Shown here piece after piece: positions 40,828-48,673 of a stretch of 64,000 nucleotides of DNA. The stretch lies in NCBI RefSeq assembly GCF_014192275.1, contig NZ_JACHXR010000016.1, forward strand, positions 1 to 64,000. Reading direction: 5' to 3'. The notes under the pieces were generated by a model, which saw nothing but the letters and a program-made list of their open reading frames with translations, had not been told where the DNA came from and did not search any database. The stretch's first letter is position 1; each line of letters opens with the position of its first letter. A program made the translations under genes and the position numbers. The stretch comes from Halomonas stenophila (GTDB lineage Bacteria > Pseudomonadota > Gammaproteobacteria > Pseudomonadales > Halomonadaceae).

Positions 40828-43229
40828 TCATACCCCTTCCGCTTCAGGGGGCTCACCAACGCTTCTTAGTAATGCAGAGTATTGTTCGCTATCTTCTTTT
40901 AGCTTTTCTATGATTTTTCGGGCCGCCAATTGCATCTCTGGAACTTCAACTGGCGTTGCTCCTCTTTCAAAGACCCCGCATAAATGTGAATATTCATTAT
41001 TTATTCGATCGGCCAAAACAGCTGGAACACTATCATAACCAAAGAACAGATTGAGTGTTCTTTCACTCATTCCTTGATCTGGGTATTTGTAGTAAAGGTA
41101 AATTCCGAAAAACTTTCTCGCATTGTTGGCAAAATTGTAGAAGGTAATATAATTTGTGTCATCAACAGCCCCCATAGTTGCGCATTTATGAATCTGGTGG
41201 AAGAGGAAATTAAACTCTGTAACATATTCCTTGAGATAAGACGGCATAACTTGGACGGTGGATGTCCTATCCTGCCGAACAACCATGAAATAAGCTTTCT
41301 GAAAGCCGACATTTTTACCCGCCGAATCAATATACCCACCTTTCAATCGCTTCAAATACTTGAGAAAATCAAGATTGTGCGTTGATATAAACAGCTGTTC
41401 AAACCCTCCTTTAGCAACAACCTCCGCACTTATCAAGCTATATATAAAGAAAATATGATTGCCGTCCAATGATGAAATAGGGTCGTCAATCCAAATAATC
41501 GGATTTGAATCTCGCGTCTCAATATCATCTAGCTTTGCCAAGAAATAACAAAACGCCAAAAGGCTGCATTCTCCCTCGCTTAGGTGATAAGCTTTCTTTC
41601 CATCTCGTATAACTTCGAACCGAATGCGCTTTGAGCTTTCCGCATCCTTTTTGGATTCAAGTGTCAAAAACTTATGACCAAAGAAGTCATTAAGATATTC
41701 ATTAACCTTTTTGGCGCCTTTTTCTTCATCATTTAACTCACGTTTTTTGGCACTAATTAATGCTTTCTTTTGAGTAATTTCCACGGAAATACGCGTCTTT
41801 TCGCTAGACGCTTTTTCCAGTTTATCTTTTAAGGCAGCTATAGAATCAAGCTTCGACTGGTAATCAATGATAATTAGATAATCTGCAACCTCTTTTAACC
41901 TTAGCGCTTTTCTGGCACTGGCTTGCTCGCTATTCAAAGAGCTACTGAACAAATCCGATTCATTGCAAAGAGTTTTGTAACCATCCCAAACAGCTTTCAA
42001 TTCAGGTGAGAAATCAACAGGCTGAACGAATTCTTTAGCATTCAAAATATCGTTTTTCCTACTCGCTAGCTGCGCAATCAGTGCTTCTAAAGAACTTTGA
42101 TACTCATTAACAGCCGACTCTAGCGCTGAGTTCAAATCGGAAAGTTGAGTATGAAATTTAGAATAGAAGCGTGACGGATTAATGGTCAAAGCTGTACTGA
42201 CAGCTTTTTTCTCAGCCTCAATACGTTTAACCAAGGCATCAATGTCTTTTTCTAGTTGCTCAGACTCTTCATCAAAGTGTTTATCCAGTTTTGTCCAGCG
42301 TTCCTGCGAAATTGTATTGTCGCAAAAGGCGCATTTTTCATGCTTACCTCTGTGATGCGTGCGACCTTCATTTACCCAACGATTTAAAACGGCATCCTTT
42401 ACTAACTCTTCAATCTTGTCAGATTCACTAATTTCCTTTTTGACTAACAACTCTGCTTCTTTAACAAAAATGGTAAAACTAAGGTTGGGCGATGTGAACT
42501 TGGGTGTGTCGGGGAGAGCTTTTTCTTCAATGAGTTTTTCGTGCTGTGCGATTTCCTCAGCAGTCAATGGTTGAAAGTCAGGCTTTTTAACCTCTGCCAA
42601 GTCATCTTCCAGCTTTGTGATTGTATAGTTTTGATCGCCAAAGCGCTCTGGCTTGTATTTTATGCCAATCTTTTTATTAGTTGCTTTATCACCTAATTGC
42701 CTTTTGAGGCTGTCGTTAGCTCTTTTGTGCGCTTGAAAAACCGCGGCATAGTCATCAAAAGCGGCTTTTTTTCCGAAAACAAACCACTTTCTTGGCCTTC
42801 ATCACTTGAGCCTAACTCCGCTTCTATCTCTTCAATTTCTTTCTGAACCTTATTATTATAATCGCCAAGAATGGCAAATGGTTCTATGCTGTCATCTGGA
42901 TTAGTGATAAAACGCAAGTTCTCTCTTATAAAATCCTCATTAAATACTCGTGAAATTTTTCCATGTGCTGCCAGATTCGATTGAGTTACCTCGGAGTTAT
43001 CGGAGAACTTTAAGTTCAATGAAGGGGAGCCAAATTTGTCAGAAATATCACCCGTTTCTAAAGCACGAGCAATACGTGAAAGCGTTGTTTTTCCAGAATA
43101 GTTCCGCCCGTAGATAATATTTATATCAACAAAATTTTGAACGGAACCACCATTGTTCTTTACTTCATAATCCCAAGAAAAATCCTCAAAAACGCCGAGC
43201 TTCTTTATCCGTTGTATCTTTTTCAGCAT
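40828..43229 (-). pseudogene. RloC-like AAA ATPase (AAA_13 type) with a one-base frameshift
   Basis: Two adjoining frames make one protein of about 800 residues. The first (43229-42693) has NIIYGRNYSGKTTLSRIARA (Walker A) and FNEDFIRENLRF. The second has a coiled coil with a zinc hook HEKCAFCDNT, HLSEGECSLLAFCYFL (ABC-like signature) and PIIWIDDPISSLDGNH (Walker B). The frames meet at an A7 run near 42770: one more A would fuse them (SEKKAAFDDYAAVFQA). This is the layout of RloC/PrrC-related anticodon nucleases; a motif RINNEYSH near the C-terminus could hold active-site residues. Either an inactivated defence gene, a phase-variable one, or a read error. Confidence 0.68.
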
Positions 43230-43261
43230 ACAGAGCCTCTCTGTAAACGGTATTTCCCATT

Positions 43262-43372
43262 TTCCGAACGTTGGGATCGGAGTAAAAATAAGACGTTAGC
43301 TTTGGGTCGTCAGCAGCCAAAAAAGCTCCATCAGCGTAGCCTAAGTTCAGCATCCGGCCAAGTGCAGACGCA
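43262..43372 (-). repeat. Head repeat R6
   Basis: On the minus strand: ACTTGGCCGGATGCTGAACT, TAGGCTACGCTGATGGAGCT, GCTGACGACCCAAAGCTAAC, then AACGTTCGGAAAATGGG. It is the head of the AAA cassette, about 33 bases from its ATG. No attC was found immediately before it; a terminator hairpin stands there instead. Confidence 0.65.
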
Positions 43373-43413
43373 CATCGTGGGTTTAAATAACGACACTAGG
43401 AAAAATTGGTAAA

Positions 43414-43449
43414 GCCAGAGAGAGTCGGTGGTATTAGAATCTCTCTGGC
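43414..43449 (-). terminator. Hairpin after the 43-residue gene
   Basis: GCCAGAGAGA (43414-43423) pairs perfectly with TCTCTCTGGC (43440-43449) around a 16-base loop. On the minus strand it follows the small gene's stop and is succeeded by TTTACCAATTTTTCC, so it is a plausible rho-independent terminator between this cassette and the AAA cassette. Confidence 0.65.
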
Positions 43450-43479
43450 TAGCCTTGCTAGGTAAAATCACCCCCTCTT

Positions 43480-43611
43480 CTAATCACCTTTCTTATGCTT
43501 ATGAGGCTTAAGTGATGGCGTATTCCCGGGGGTGTTTTTGTTATCCCGTTGACGCCTGTCTGGCTTACCAGTTGATTCAGCGGTTCTTTTTGGACCTGGC
43601 TTTATTCCCAT
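43480..43611 (-). CDS. Tiny basic protein (43 residues)
   Basis: The minus strand encodes MGIKPGPKRTAESTGKPDRR and ends SLKPHKHKKGD. AAAGGAG lies 6 bases before the ATG and a terminator follows, so it has the signals of a real gene. It is basic, rich in Lys, Pro, Gly and Asn, and probably disordered. No family recognised. It is preceded by repeat R7 and behaves as a one-gene cassette. Confidence 0.6.
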   Translation of the reverse strand: MGIKPGPKRTAESTGKPDRRQRDNKNTPGNTPSLKPHKHKKGD

Positions 43612-43637
43612 GACTTACTCCTTTATAGGCACTATTT

Positions 43638-43786
43638 TCCGATCCAAGAAGGGGCTACCAAACTTTCACGCGGGCGAAAAATCCTGCTGCTTGCCAGCAG
43701 TTCAGCTTTGGATCGGAAGCCATTCATCAGAATAGACCAAAATTCCGCATCAGGCCAAAAGCAGTCCTTTAGGCTGTCCTGATATA
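43638..43786 (-). repeat. Head repeat R7
   Basis: On the minus strand: TATATCAG (43786-43779), GGACTGCTTTTGGCCTGATG, TTCTGATGAATGGC, CCGATCCAAAGCTGAACTGC and a distal copy of GGATCGGAAAAT. It matches the beginning of R4 closely, with the second half diverged. It heads the 43-residue cassette. Confidence 0.5.
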
Positions 43787-43790
43787 AAGA

Positions 43791-43849
43791 CGGAATGAGC
43801 GGCGGTGCAGAGGGACCCGTTTTTGGTCACTTCCACCGCACTTGATAGG
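43791..43849 (-). other. Degenerate attC-like site 10
   Basis: On the minus strand: CCTATCAAGTGCGGTGG and CTGCACCGCCGCTCATTCCG. GCGGTG and CACCGC pair as inner arms; the R boxes (CTATCAA, CATTCCG) have lost AAC and GTT. It lies 13 bases after the DUF2971 stop, and TATATCAG follows 4 bases later as at sites 1, 3 and 7. Confidence 0.4.
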
Positions 43850-43862
43850 ATTGTGAACGGCA

Positions 43863-44741
43863 TTACCAACTATTAAATGGCAGAGGAGACACTTTCACCT
43901 CCACATTTCCGAGCCCAAACGAGTCCAGTAGCATCTTAATCGACGACTCACAACGATGCTGATTTGGATTTGGTCCTACTATGACTTCACGCAGAGCAGA
44001 CACGGCTACGCCGGAAAGCATTTCGAGTTCTATGTAAGGAGCCAAATAGGAAGAACTCGCCCGAAACTGTACGAGTTCCCTTGGCTCCTTTGCTACGATG
44101 CGCCATTCTGATTCCTCATGGAACCCTTCATTCTTGAAGAGTGGCGCAAGCTTGGAAATCTCAGCACAAAGCCAATCAACTGCAGCATCAGCCTGCGGCT
44201 TGTCCGGTCCTTCCGACGTACTGAGTCTATAGTCGATATTTGCATTCACTCGACCTTTGGAGTTGAGCTTTTCATAGTCACTCCGTGCGAATGCAGGCTT
44301 TGGAAACCGCTCAAAGCATTGGGTCACGAGAGATTCAACTTGCTGAATCTGCTGGTCGTGCTCATAGATGCACTGCTCCAACCGATATCCTCTGGACTGG
44401 CAAAATTCTTCAAGACAGTCAAACTCGAAGCCCAAACACAGGCCAGCACCCGGTGGGCAATAGCCGCGCCACTGACTTCGGAGATCCGCCTTTTCGCTAA
44501 AGGACGCAACGTAAAGATCATCAGCGGAGACAGACTCAAGACCGTGCCGTATTGCCCATCCAAACGCCTCCAAGTAGTCGTCCTCCATAAGAATGCCTCC
44601 GGCCACCTGTTTCGCAAAATCAAGCCCGTGGAAGAACTCGCTCGCGTCGTTTAGATAATAGGCATGCGTCGCCCAGAGACTTCGGCTTCTAAGTACCCCA
44701 AGGATGCCGCCTAGGCTTGTGTAGTGAAAAAGTCTATTCAT
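43863..44741 (-). CDS. DUF2971-family protein
   Basis: A 292-residue protein with the DUF2971 pattern: LFHYTSLGGILGVLRSRSLW at the start, THAYYLNDASEFFHGLDFA, YVASFSEKADLRSQWRGYC, EESEWRIVAKEPRELVQF and REVIVGPNPNQH. The domain is widespread, distantly resembles ADP-ribosyltransferase folds, and turns up in mobile and defence-rich DNA, but no function is established. The ribosome site is weak. It lies directly downstream of the Kom-like operon but is separated from it by 222 bases with a repeat. Confidence 0.8.
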   Translation of the reverse strand: MNRLFHYTSLGGILGVLRSRSLWATHAYYLNDASEFFHGLDFAKQVAGGILMEDDYLEAFGWAIRHGLESVSADDLYVASFSEKADLRSQWRGYCPPGAGLCLGFEFDCLEEFCQSRGYRLEQCIYEHDQQIQQVESLVTQCFERFPKPAFARSDYEKLNSKGRVNANIDYRLSTSEGPDKPQADAAVDWLCAEISKLAPLFKNEGFHEESEWRIVAKEPRELVQFRASSSYLAPYIELEMLSGVAVSALREVIVGPNPNQHRCESSIKMLLDSFGLGNVEVKVSPLPFNSW

Positions 44742-44867
44742 CTATTCTCGCTAACTCATGCATTTAACGGCCCGAGGAACGAGCGTCTTCCAGCCGTCGT
44801 GGGATAATTTAGTTTCATTTCCTTGTACTAGCATCCAGACAGAACTGCCGCATCTATAACCACTTTG

Positions 44868-44972
44868 GGGCGGCAGCTTGCCACTTCGACCAAAAGCTAC
44901 CTTTCGTGAGTTCAGTATCGTCATGTCGTATGGGCATTAACCATATAAATCACGATCGGTATTCTAACTCAC
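44868..44972 (-). repeat. Inverted repeat after the SIR2 gene and partial head repeat R8
   Basis: On the minus strand GTGAGTT (44972-44966) and its complement AACTCAC (44912-44906) open and close an imperfect palindrome that includes the SIR2 stop codon; inner bases also pair in part. It is followed by GAAAGGTAGCTTTTGGTCGA, similar to the first line of R4. It occupies the place where an attC would end the KomABC cassette, but the AAC/GTT boxes are not evident. Confidence 0.4.
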
Positions 44973-45758
44973 TAACTCCTGTAGAAAAGCCGTGAGCGCT
45001 TTCTTGGGATCATCCTCCTCTGAAACGATCATCTCGATTCCCCACTGTCCCAATACTTCCTGTGTCACGGGATTCGGTCTATTTGTGAAGACGTAAGACT
45101 TTGGCCTTGCAGAGGGCAGAACTGAGCGCCCCCACATTTCCGTCAATCGATAAAAAAGGAGTCGAATATTAATATCCGAGACACTGTATCCGATGAAGAG
45201 AACAGAATTTCCTAGGACGTCGTTGCTGAGCTTGATATCCAGCGGAGAGTCATAATTCAGTCGGTGAAAGTAACTGGTTTCGTCGAGTACGATTGAGTTT
45301 CCGTCATCGAAATCCCCGTGTAGTTTCACAATCTGACGCTGGCCCTCCGTTGCAGATACGAGGTCGGCAACGTTGGCGATTTTGTCAAATGGCACCTCGA
45401 ACTTGTCGTGAGCCATTTCAAGCCATCGATCATAGTTGGTGGTGTAGATCCTTGAGAATCGTCCAAGAGTAATCAGTCGATGAATTTCGGACGTGGAGAT
45501 GTCTGTAGTAGGCTTGTGCCATTCGCGATCCATCCAGCTTAGAAGCGGGCCCAAAGTACCTTTCTTTCTCTTGTAGTATTCGGCAAGCGCAAGCGGGGTA
45601 CCATATGTGGAAAAGATCTTTGGGTCATAGCCCAACTCCAGTGCAATATGGGCGGTTAGCTCGCTCCAAGTAGGCAGACTAAGGTTGGCGGAAACCCCTG
45701 CGCCTACAAAAAGCATCAGTTTGCCGGCGCGATATGAATGTAGCAACTCGGCATCCAT
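44964..45758 (-). CDS. komC: SIR2-family NAD-hydrolase-like effector (KomC-like)
   Basis: A 264-residue SIR2-domain protein. LMLFVGAGVSANLSLPTWSE (residues 13-32) is the NAD-binding loop, IYTTNYDRWLE supplies the Asn, and VKLHGDFDDGNSIVLDE the His of the active site; all are intact. In antiphage systems such SIR2 proteins destroy NAD to stop phage growth. The ATG follows the stop of the HAM1-like gene by one base, so the two are translationally coupled. The start is MDAELLHSYRAG; the longer frame overlaps the upstream gene. The operon order deaminase-HAM1-SIR2 matches the Kongming system. Confidence 0.85.
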   Translation of the reverse strand: MDAELLHSYRAGKLMLFVGAGVSANLSLPTWSELTAHIALELGYDPKIFSTYGTPLALAEYYKRKKGTLGPLLSWMDREWHKPTTDISTSEIHRLITLGRFSRIYTTNYDRWLEMAHDKFEVPFDKIANVADLVSATEGQRQIVKLHGDFDDGNSIVLDETSYFHRLNYDSPLDIKLSNDVLGNSVLFIGYSVSDINIRLLFYRLTEMWGRSVLPSARPKSYVFTNRPNPVTQEVLGQWGIEMIVSEEDDPKKALTAFLQELVS

Positions 45759-45759
45759 C

Positions 45760-46314
45760 TTATGTTCCCAAAGTTTTGAGGTATTCGGCGAATTGGTCGA
45801 GAGCTTTGCGACGCATAGAGATAGCGTCTTTGGCCGCCCCCATTTCAGCAAAGGTTTTGGTGTGACCGTTCGGGACGAAAACGCAGTCCCACTGGAAGTC
45901 CGTTGGACCAGCCGGTGCGAGAGGCACAGTTCCTTCAATGGAGCCGTAGAAAAAGCGGATCTCGCGCCCATCACAGTATCCGAGCACTGTTTTTGCGGTT
46001 ACTGCGTCATCTCCGAGACCAGCTACAAGATCAACGAATCGATCTGCCTCCAGCTTGTCCCAAAAAATCTGGGTCAGCCCAGCTGGAAGCCCATTGAGAC
46101 CGCTTAGGTAGAGCCCTGTATGTTCGACAAAAAGAGGGCGACCTATAACCTCAAATGCCTTGATTAATTTGTCCCGAACCAAGCGCTCGACGTCCTCGGT
46201 CTGTAACTCTTCAATTTTCCGCGACACAGGCACTACTTCCACCCCAACAGGGGTAAGAATTCGTTGCACCTCGTTGACCTTGTGCTGATTCCCGGACATG
46301 AATCGGATTTTCAA
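45760..46314 (-). CDS. komB: HAM1/ITPase-like protein (KomB-like sensor)
   Basis: A 184-residue HAM1/RdgB-family protein: MSGNQHKVNEVQRIL (substrate phosphate loop), LFVEHTGLYLSGLNGLP and IEGTVPLAPAGPTDFQWDCV with FVPNGHTKTFAEM. Catalytic ITPases have Glu-Asp-(Thr/Ser) in the second motif; here the essential Asp is His (E-H-T), so hydrolysis of inosine triphosphates is probably lost while binding may persist. The TTG start at 46314 overlaps the deaminase stop; an ATG five codons later is an alternative. In Kongming, KomB and KomC form the complex that senses the modified nucleotide; assignment here is by order and family. Confidence 0.83.
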   Translation of the reverse strand: MKIRFMSGNQHKVNEVQRILTPVGVEVVPVSRKIEELQTEDVERLVRDKLIKAFEVIGRPLFVEHTGLYLSGLNGLPAGLTQIFWDKLEADRFVDLVAGLGDDAVTAKTVLGYCDGREIRFFYGSIEGTVPLAPAGPTDFQWDCVFVPNGHTKTFAEMGAAKDAISMRRKALDQFAEYLKTLGT

Positions 46315-47360
46315 TTTAGACCCTCTATGAAGGAGAACCGCTTGGCAACTTCGAATTGTTGGTAAATATCGCTGGCGGATAGTCCCTCGGTCATAGCCAT
46401 AGCATCATCCTCTGCAAGGCCTCGCTGATGAATTGCTGGGTTGTCCGAGCAAATGACAAAGGGGACCTGGTGACGCCGAAACTCGGACAGAGGATGGGCC
46501 TCGTCGGCAGGAACCGCTCCGGTGAGCCTGTTGCTGATTGGGCATACTTCGATGCAGATTTCCTGACTCGCCAAGTAATCTAACAAGTGAGGATCTTTGC
46601 TAGCCGCTGTACCATGGCCAATTCGGTCTGCGCCAAACAATTCCACGGCTGCCCGAACGTTTTCCACGCGTCCGGTCTCACCGGCATGTATGGTGACTCC
46701 AAGCCCAAACCGGTCTTTTGCCTTTCGATACAGTGACGGCAATTCGCCTGGATACGCAATTTCTTCGTCACCAGCTAAATCCAGTCCCACCACATCGTGC
46801 GGCTCACCCAAGTTTTGATATGCCTGCAAAAGTGTAGACAGGGCAACCGAGCTGTAGTCGCCACGGCTCACAGTGAGAATCAATCCTAAACGTATACCAA
46901 ATTGGTCAGACGCAACTCTGGACGACTCGATAAGGCGTTCCAGGGCCTGAGTAGGAGAGCAATTTTGCAAAGTCGCAAGGTACAAAACACTACTTCGGAG
47001 TTCCACAAAGCGCACATTGCTTTCCGAAAGACTAGCAAAGACCGCTAAGGTAAGGCGGTTCAAATTCTCGCGTTTTTTAGGAAAGAGACGCAAAACCTGC
47101 CAAGGGGTCAGGTATGACGCTAGTGACTGACATGGGGTGTGCCGCACTAGGTCACGCTCAATTACAAAACCGTACGGCAATTCAACCAATTCGTCGGCAA
47201 GGATGTCTCGAATTGTCGATACCGGGATCGCTCCGTTCATATGCACATGAAGTTCTCCGCGTTCCCGTTCACAAAGTTCTGCAGTCAAGCTCTGTCTTAC
47301 CGCCTTATCCTCGATTGCGCCAATCTGCTTTGTTGCTGGTTCAATCTGCCACTGATTCAA
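46311..47360 (-). CDS. komA: Adenosine/AMP deaminase-family protein (KomA-like)
   Basis: A 349-residue metal-dependent deaminase. ELHVHMNGAIP (His-x-His zinc ligands), GVTIHAGETGR (zinc His and catalytic Glu), RIGHGTAASKD and VPFVICSDNPAIH (metal Asp) are in order, so the protein should be active. It starts from TTG at 47360 with AAGGA 6 bases upstream. As the first gene of the trio, it would make a deaminated purine signal: in Kongming, KomA acts on deoxyadenylate so that dITP accumulates during infection. Alternative: an ordinary Add-type deaminase, but the overlap with HAM1 and SIR2 genes argues against it. Confidence 0.85.
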   Translation of the reverse strand: MNQWQIEPATKQIGAIEDKAVRQSLTAELCERERGELHVHMNGAIPVSTIRDILADELVELPYGFVIERDLVRHTPCQSLASYLTPWQVLRLFPKKRENLNRLTLAVFASLSESNVRFVELRSSVLYLATLQNCSPTQALERLIESSRVASDQFGIRLGLILTVSRGDYSSVALSTLLQAYQNLGEPHDVVGLDLAGDEEIAYPGELPSLYRKAKDRFGLGVTIHAGETGRVENVRAAVELFGADRIGHGTAASKDPHLLDYLASQEICIEVCPISNRLTGAVPADEAHPLSEFRRHQVPFVICSDNPAIHQRGLAEDDAMAMTEGLSASDIYQQFEVAKRFSFIEGLN

Positions 47361-47767
47361 TTAATATCCTTAAACAGGCAGCCATGAATGTCGTGCCTAA
47401 AAGCCACTCTATGTACCAGTTGGACACGTAGTTCGTCCCCACTAGCTGTATCAGTATTATCTCAAGTCAAAGCTCGAAGGGAGGCGATTGACCAGCTCGT
47501 CCCAAATACAGGTGAGTAGTTATTTCGAAGAGCGTCCGACTTGTATCGCAGCAATTGAGCTGGGTGTTGCGGCAGATACTCCAAGCGATTCAGGTCGTGG
47601 ATGTCAGCTTTGGGTCGTAAGAAGACAGGCCCCATCGGGAACGTTTCTGGACAAGACGGAATCTCGAGCGGGTGACAAACTGAGGATGCGGCGATGGTCG
47701 TTGTCATTATTTGTATTCCCTTCCCTGGTCACGGCTGTTCCTGCGTTTATTCACCCTAGCACAAGCT
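47361..47767. other. Right edge of the island, no supported gene (407 bp)
   Basis: It holds the Kom operon leader, a possible GATAAT promoter box on the minus strand, and at about 47608-47624 a fragment GACGACCCAAAGC-like (plus strand CAGCTTTGGGTCGT) shared with the head repeats. A minus-strand frame of 81 codons (47707-47462) has no ribosome site and crosses the repeat fragment; I doubt it is coding. GC content rises again at 47.77 kb. Confidence 0.5.
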
Positions 47768-48673
47768 TCAGGTTAGTTCGGTCAATACCTGGTCGAGGGC
47801 CCTGGCCAGTACCGGGGCCAGGGGGATGGCGTTGCTGGCGTGGGCGATGCTGTCAGTGCTCCACACCTCCCCTACCCCGGCGGCCTCGATCACGTCCATG
47901 GCATTGCCGGCGAAGAGCGCATGGGTCAGCGCCACGTCCACCGAGGCCGCGCCGGCGGTGAGCAGGGCCTCGGCGGCGCGGGCGACGGTATGACCGGAAC
48001 TCGCCACGTCGTCCATCAGCACCACCTGGCGGCCGGCCACCTCCAGCTCGGGCAGGGTGATTTCCACGTCGCGGTCGCCGTTGCGGGTCTTGTGGCACAC
48101 GCCGAAGGCGAAGCCGGTCACCGCGGCGGCGCTCTGCACCCACTGCCGCGACTCGGCGTCGGGGCCGACCAGCAGCGGGTCGTCGCGTTTCTCGGCGATC
48201 AGCTCGGCGAGCCGCGGGGCCCCGGAGAGCGCGATGGCGTGCTTGAGGGGAATCGCCTGGTCGAGGCGCTCGATGCGGTGCAGGTGCGGGTCGACGGTGA
48301 TCACGGCGTCGAACAGCTCGGCGAGGAAGTGGCCGATCAGCGGCTGGCTGACCACCTCGCCGGGATGGAAGGCGATGTCCTGGCGCATGTAGGCGAGATA
48401 GGGCGCCACCAGCACCAGGTGGCGCACGCCCTGCTCCCGGGCGTGGCGGGCGATCAGCAGCAGCTCGACGAGCTTGTCGTTGGGCCGGTCGAGGCTGCGG
48501 TAGACCACCAAAGTCTCGGGGAAGGCGTGGGCGTCGTGGAAGGGCAGCGTCAGGCGCAGCTCGTCGTCGGGGAAGTGGTGGCGCGCCACCGTCATGGCCT
48601 GGAGACCGGCGGCCTCGGCCAGGCCGGTGGCGGCGGTCGTCTCGTCGTCGCAATGCAGCAGCACGGGAGTCAT
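47768..48673 (-). CDS. Ribose-phosphate pyrophosphokinase-family protein (diverged)
   Basis: A 301-residue Prs-type protein. HFPDDELRLTLP, LVAPYLAYMRQDIAFHPGE and QVVLMDDVASSGHTVARAA (PRPP loop) are recognisable; the loop contains S-S-G-H-T, diverged from D-T-G-G-T. The ATG overlaps the TGA of the phosphorylase gene, so the two are expressed together. With an AMP-phosphorylase-type partner it may make PRPP from ribose phosphates released in nucleotide salvage. It is a distant paralogue of the gene at 11719. An ATG six bases upstream is possible. Confidence 0.83.
   Translation of the reverse strand: MTPVLLHCDDETTAATGLAEAAGLQAMTVARHHFPDDELRLTLPFHDAHAFPETLVVYRSLDRPNDKLVELLLIARHAREQGVRHLVLVAPYLAYMRQDIAFHPGEVVSQPLIGHFLAELFDAVITVDPHLHRIERLDQAIPLKHAIALSGAPRLAELIAEKRDDPLLVGPDAESRQWVQSAAAVTGFAFGVCHKTRNGDRDVEITLPELEVAGRQVVLMDDVASSGHTVARAAEALLTAGAASVDVALTHALFAGNAMDVIEAAGVGEVWSTDSIAHASNAIPLAPVLARALDQVLTELT

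Noticed and set aside
43230..43862. Possibility that the repeated blocks and palindromes form a CRISPR array
   Set aside because: The repeats are long (about 110-140 bp), diverged, irregularly spaced and separated by genes; no short direct repeats with uniform spacers occur anywhere in the window.
43863..44741. DUF2971 gene as a fourth gene of the Kom operon
   Set aside because: It is separated by 222 bases with an inverted repeat and a head-repeat fragment, and the known system has three genes.
47462..47707. Minus-strand frame of 81 codons at the right edge of the island
   Set aside because: No ribosome site, overlaps a repeat fragment, no domain; kept only as a note in the intergenic entry.
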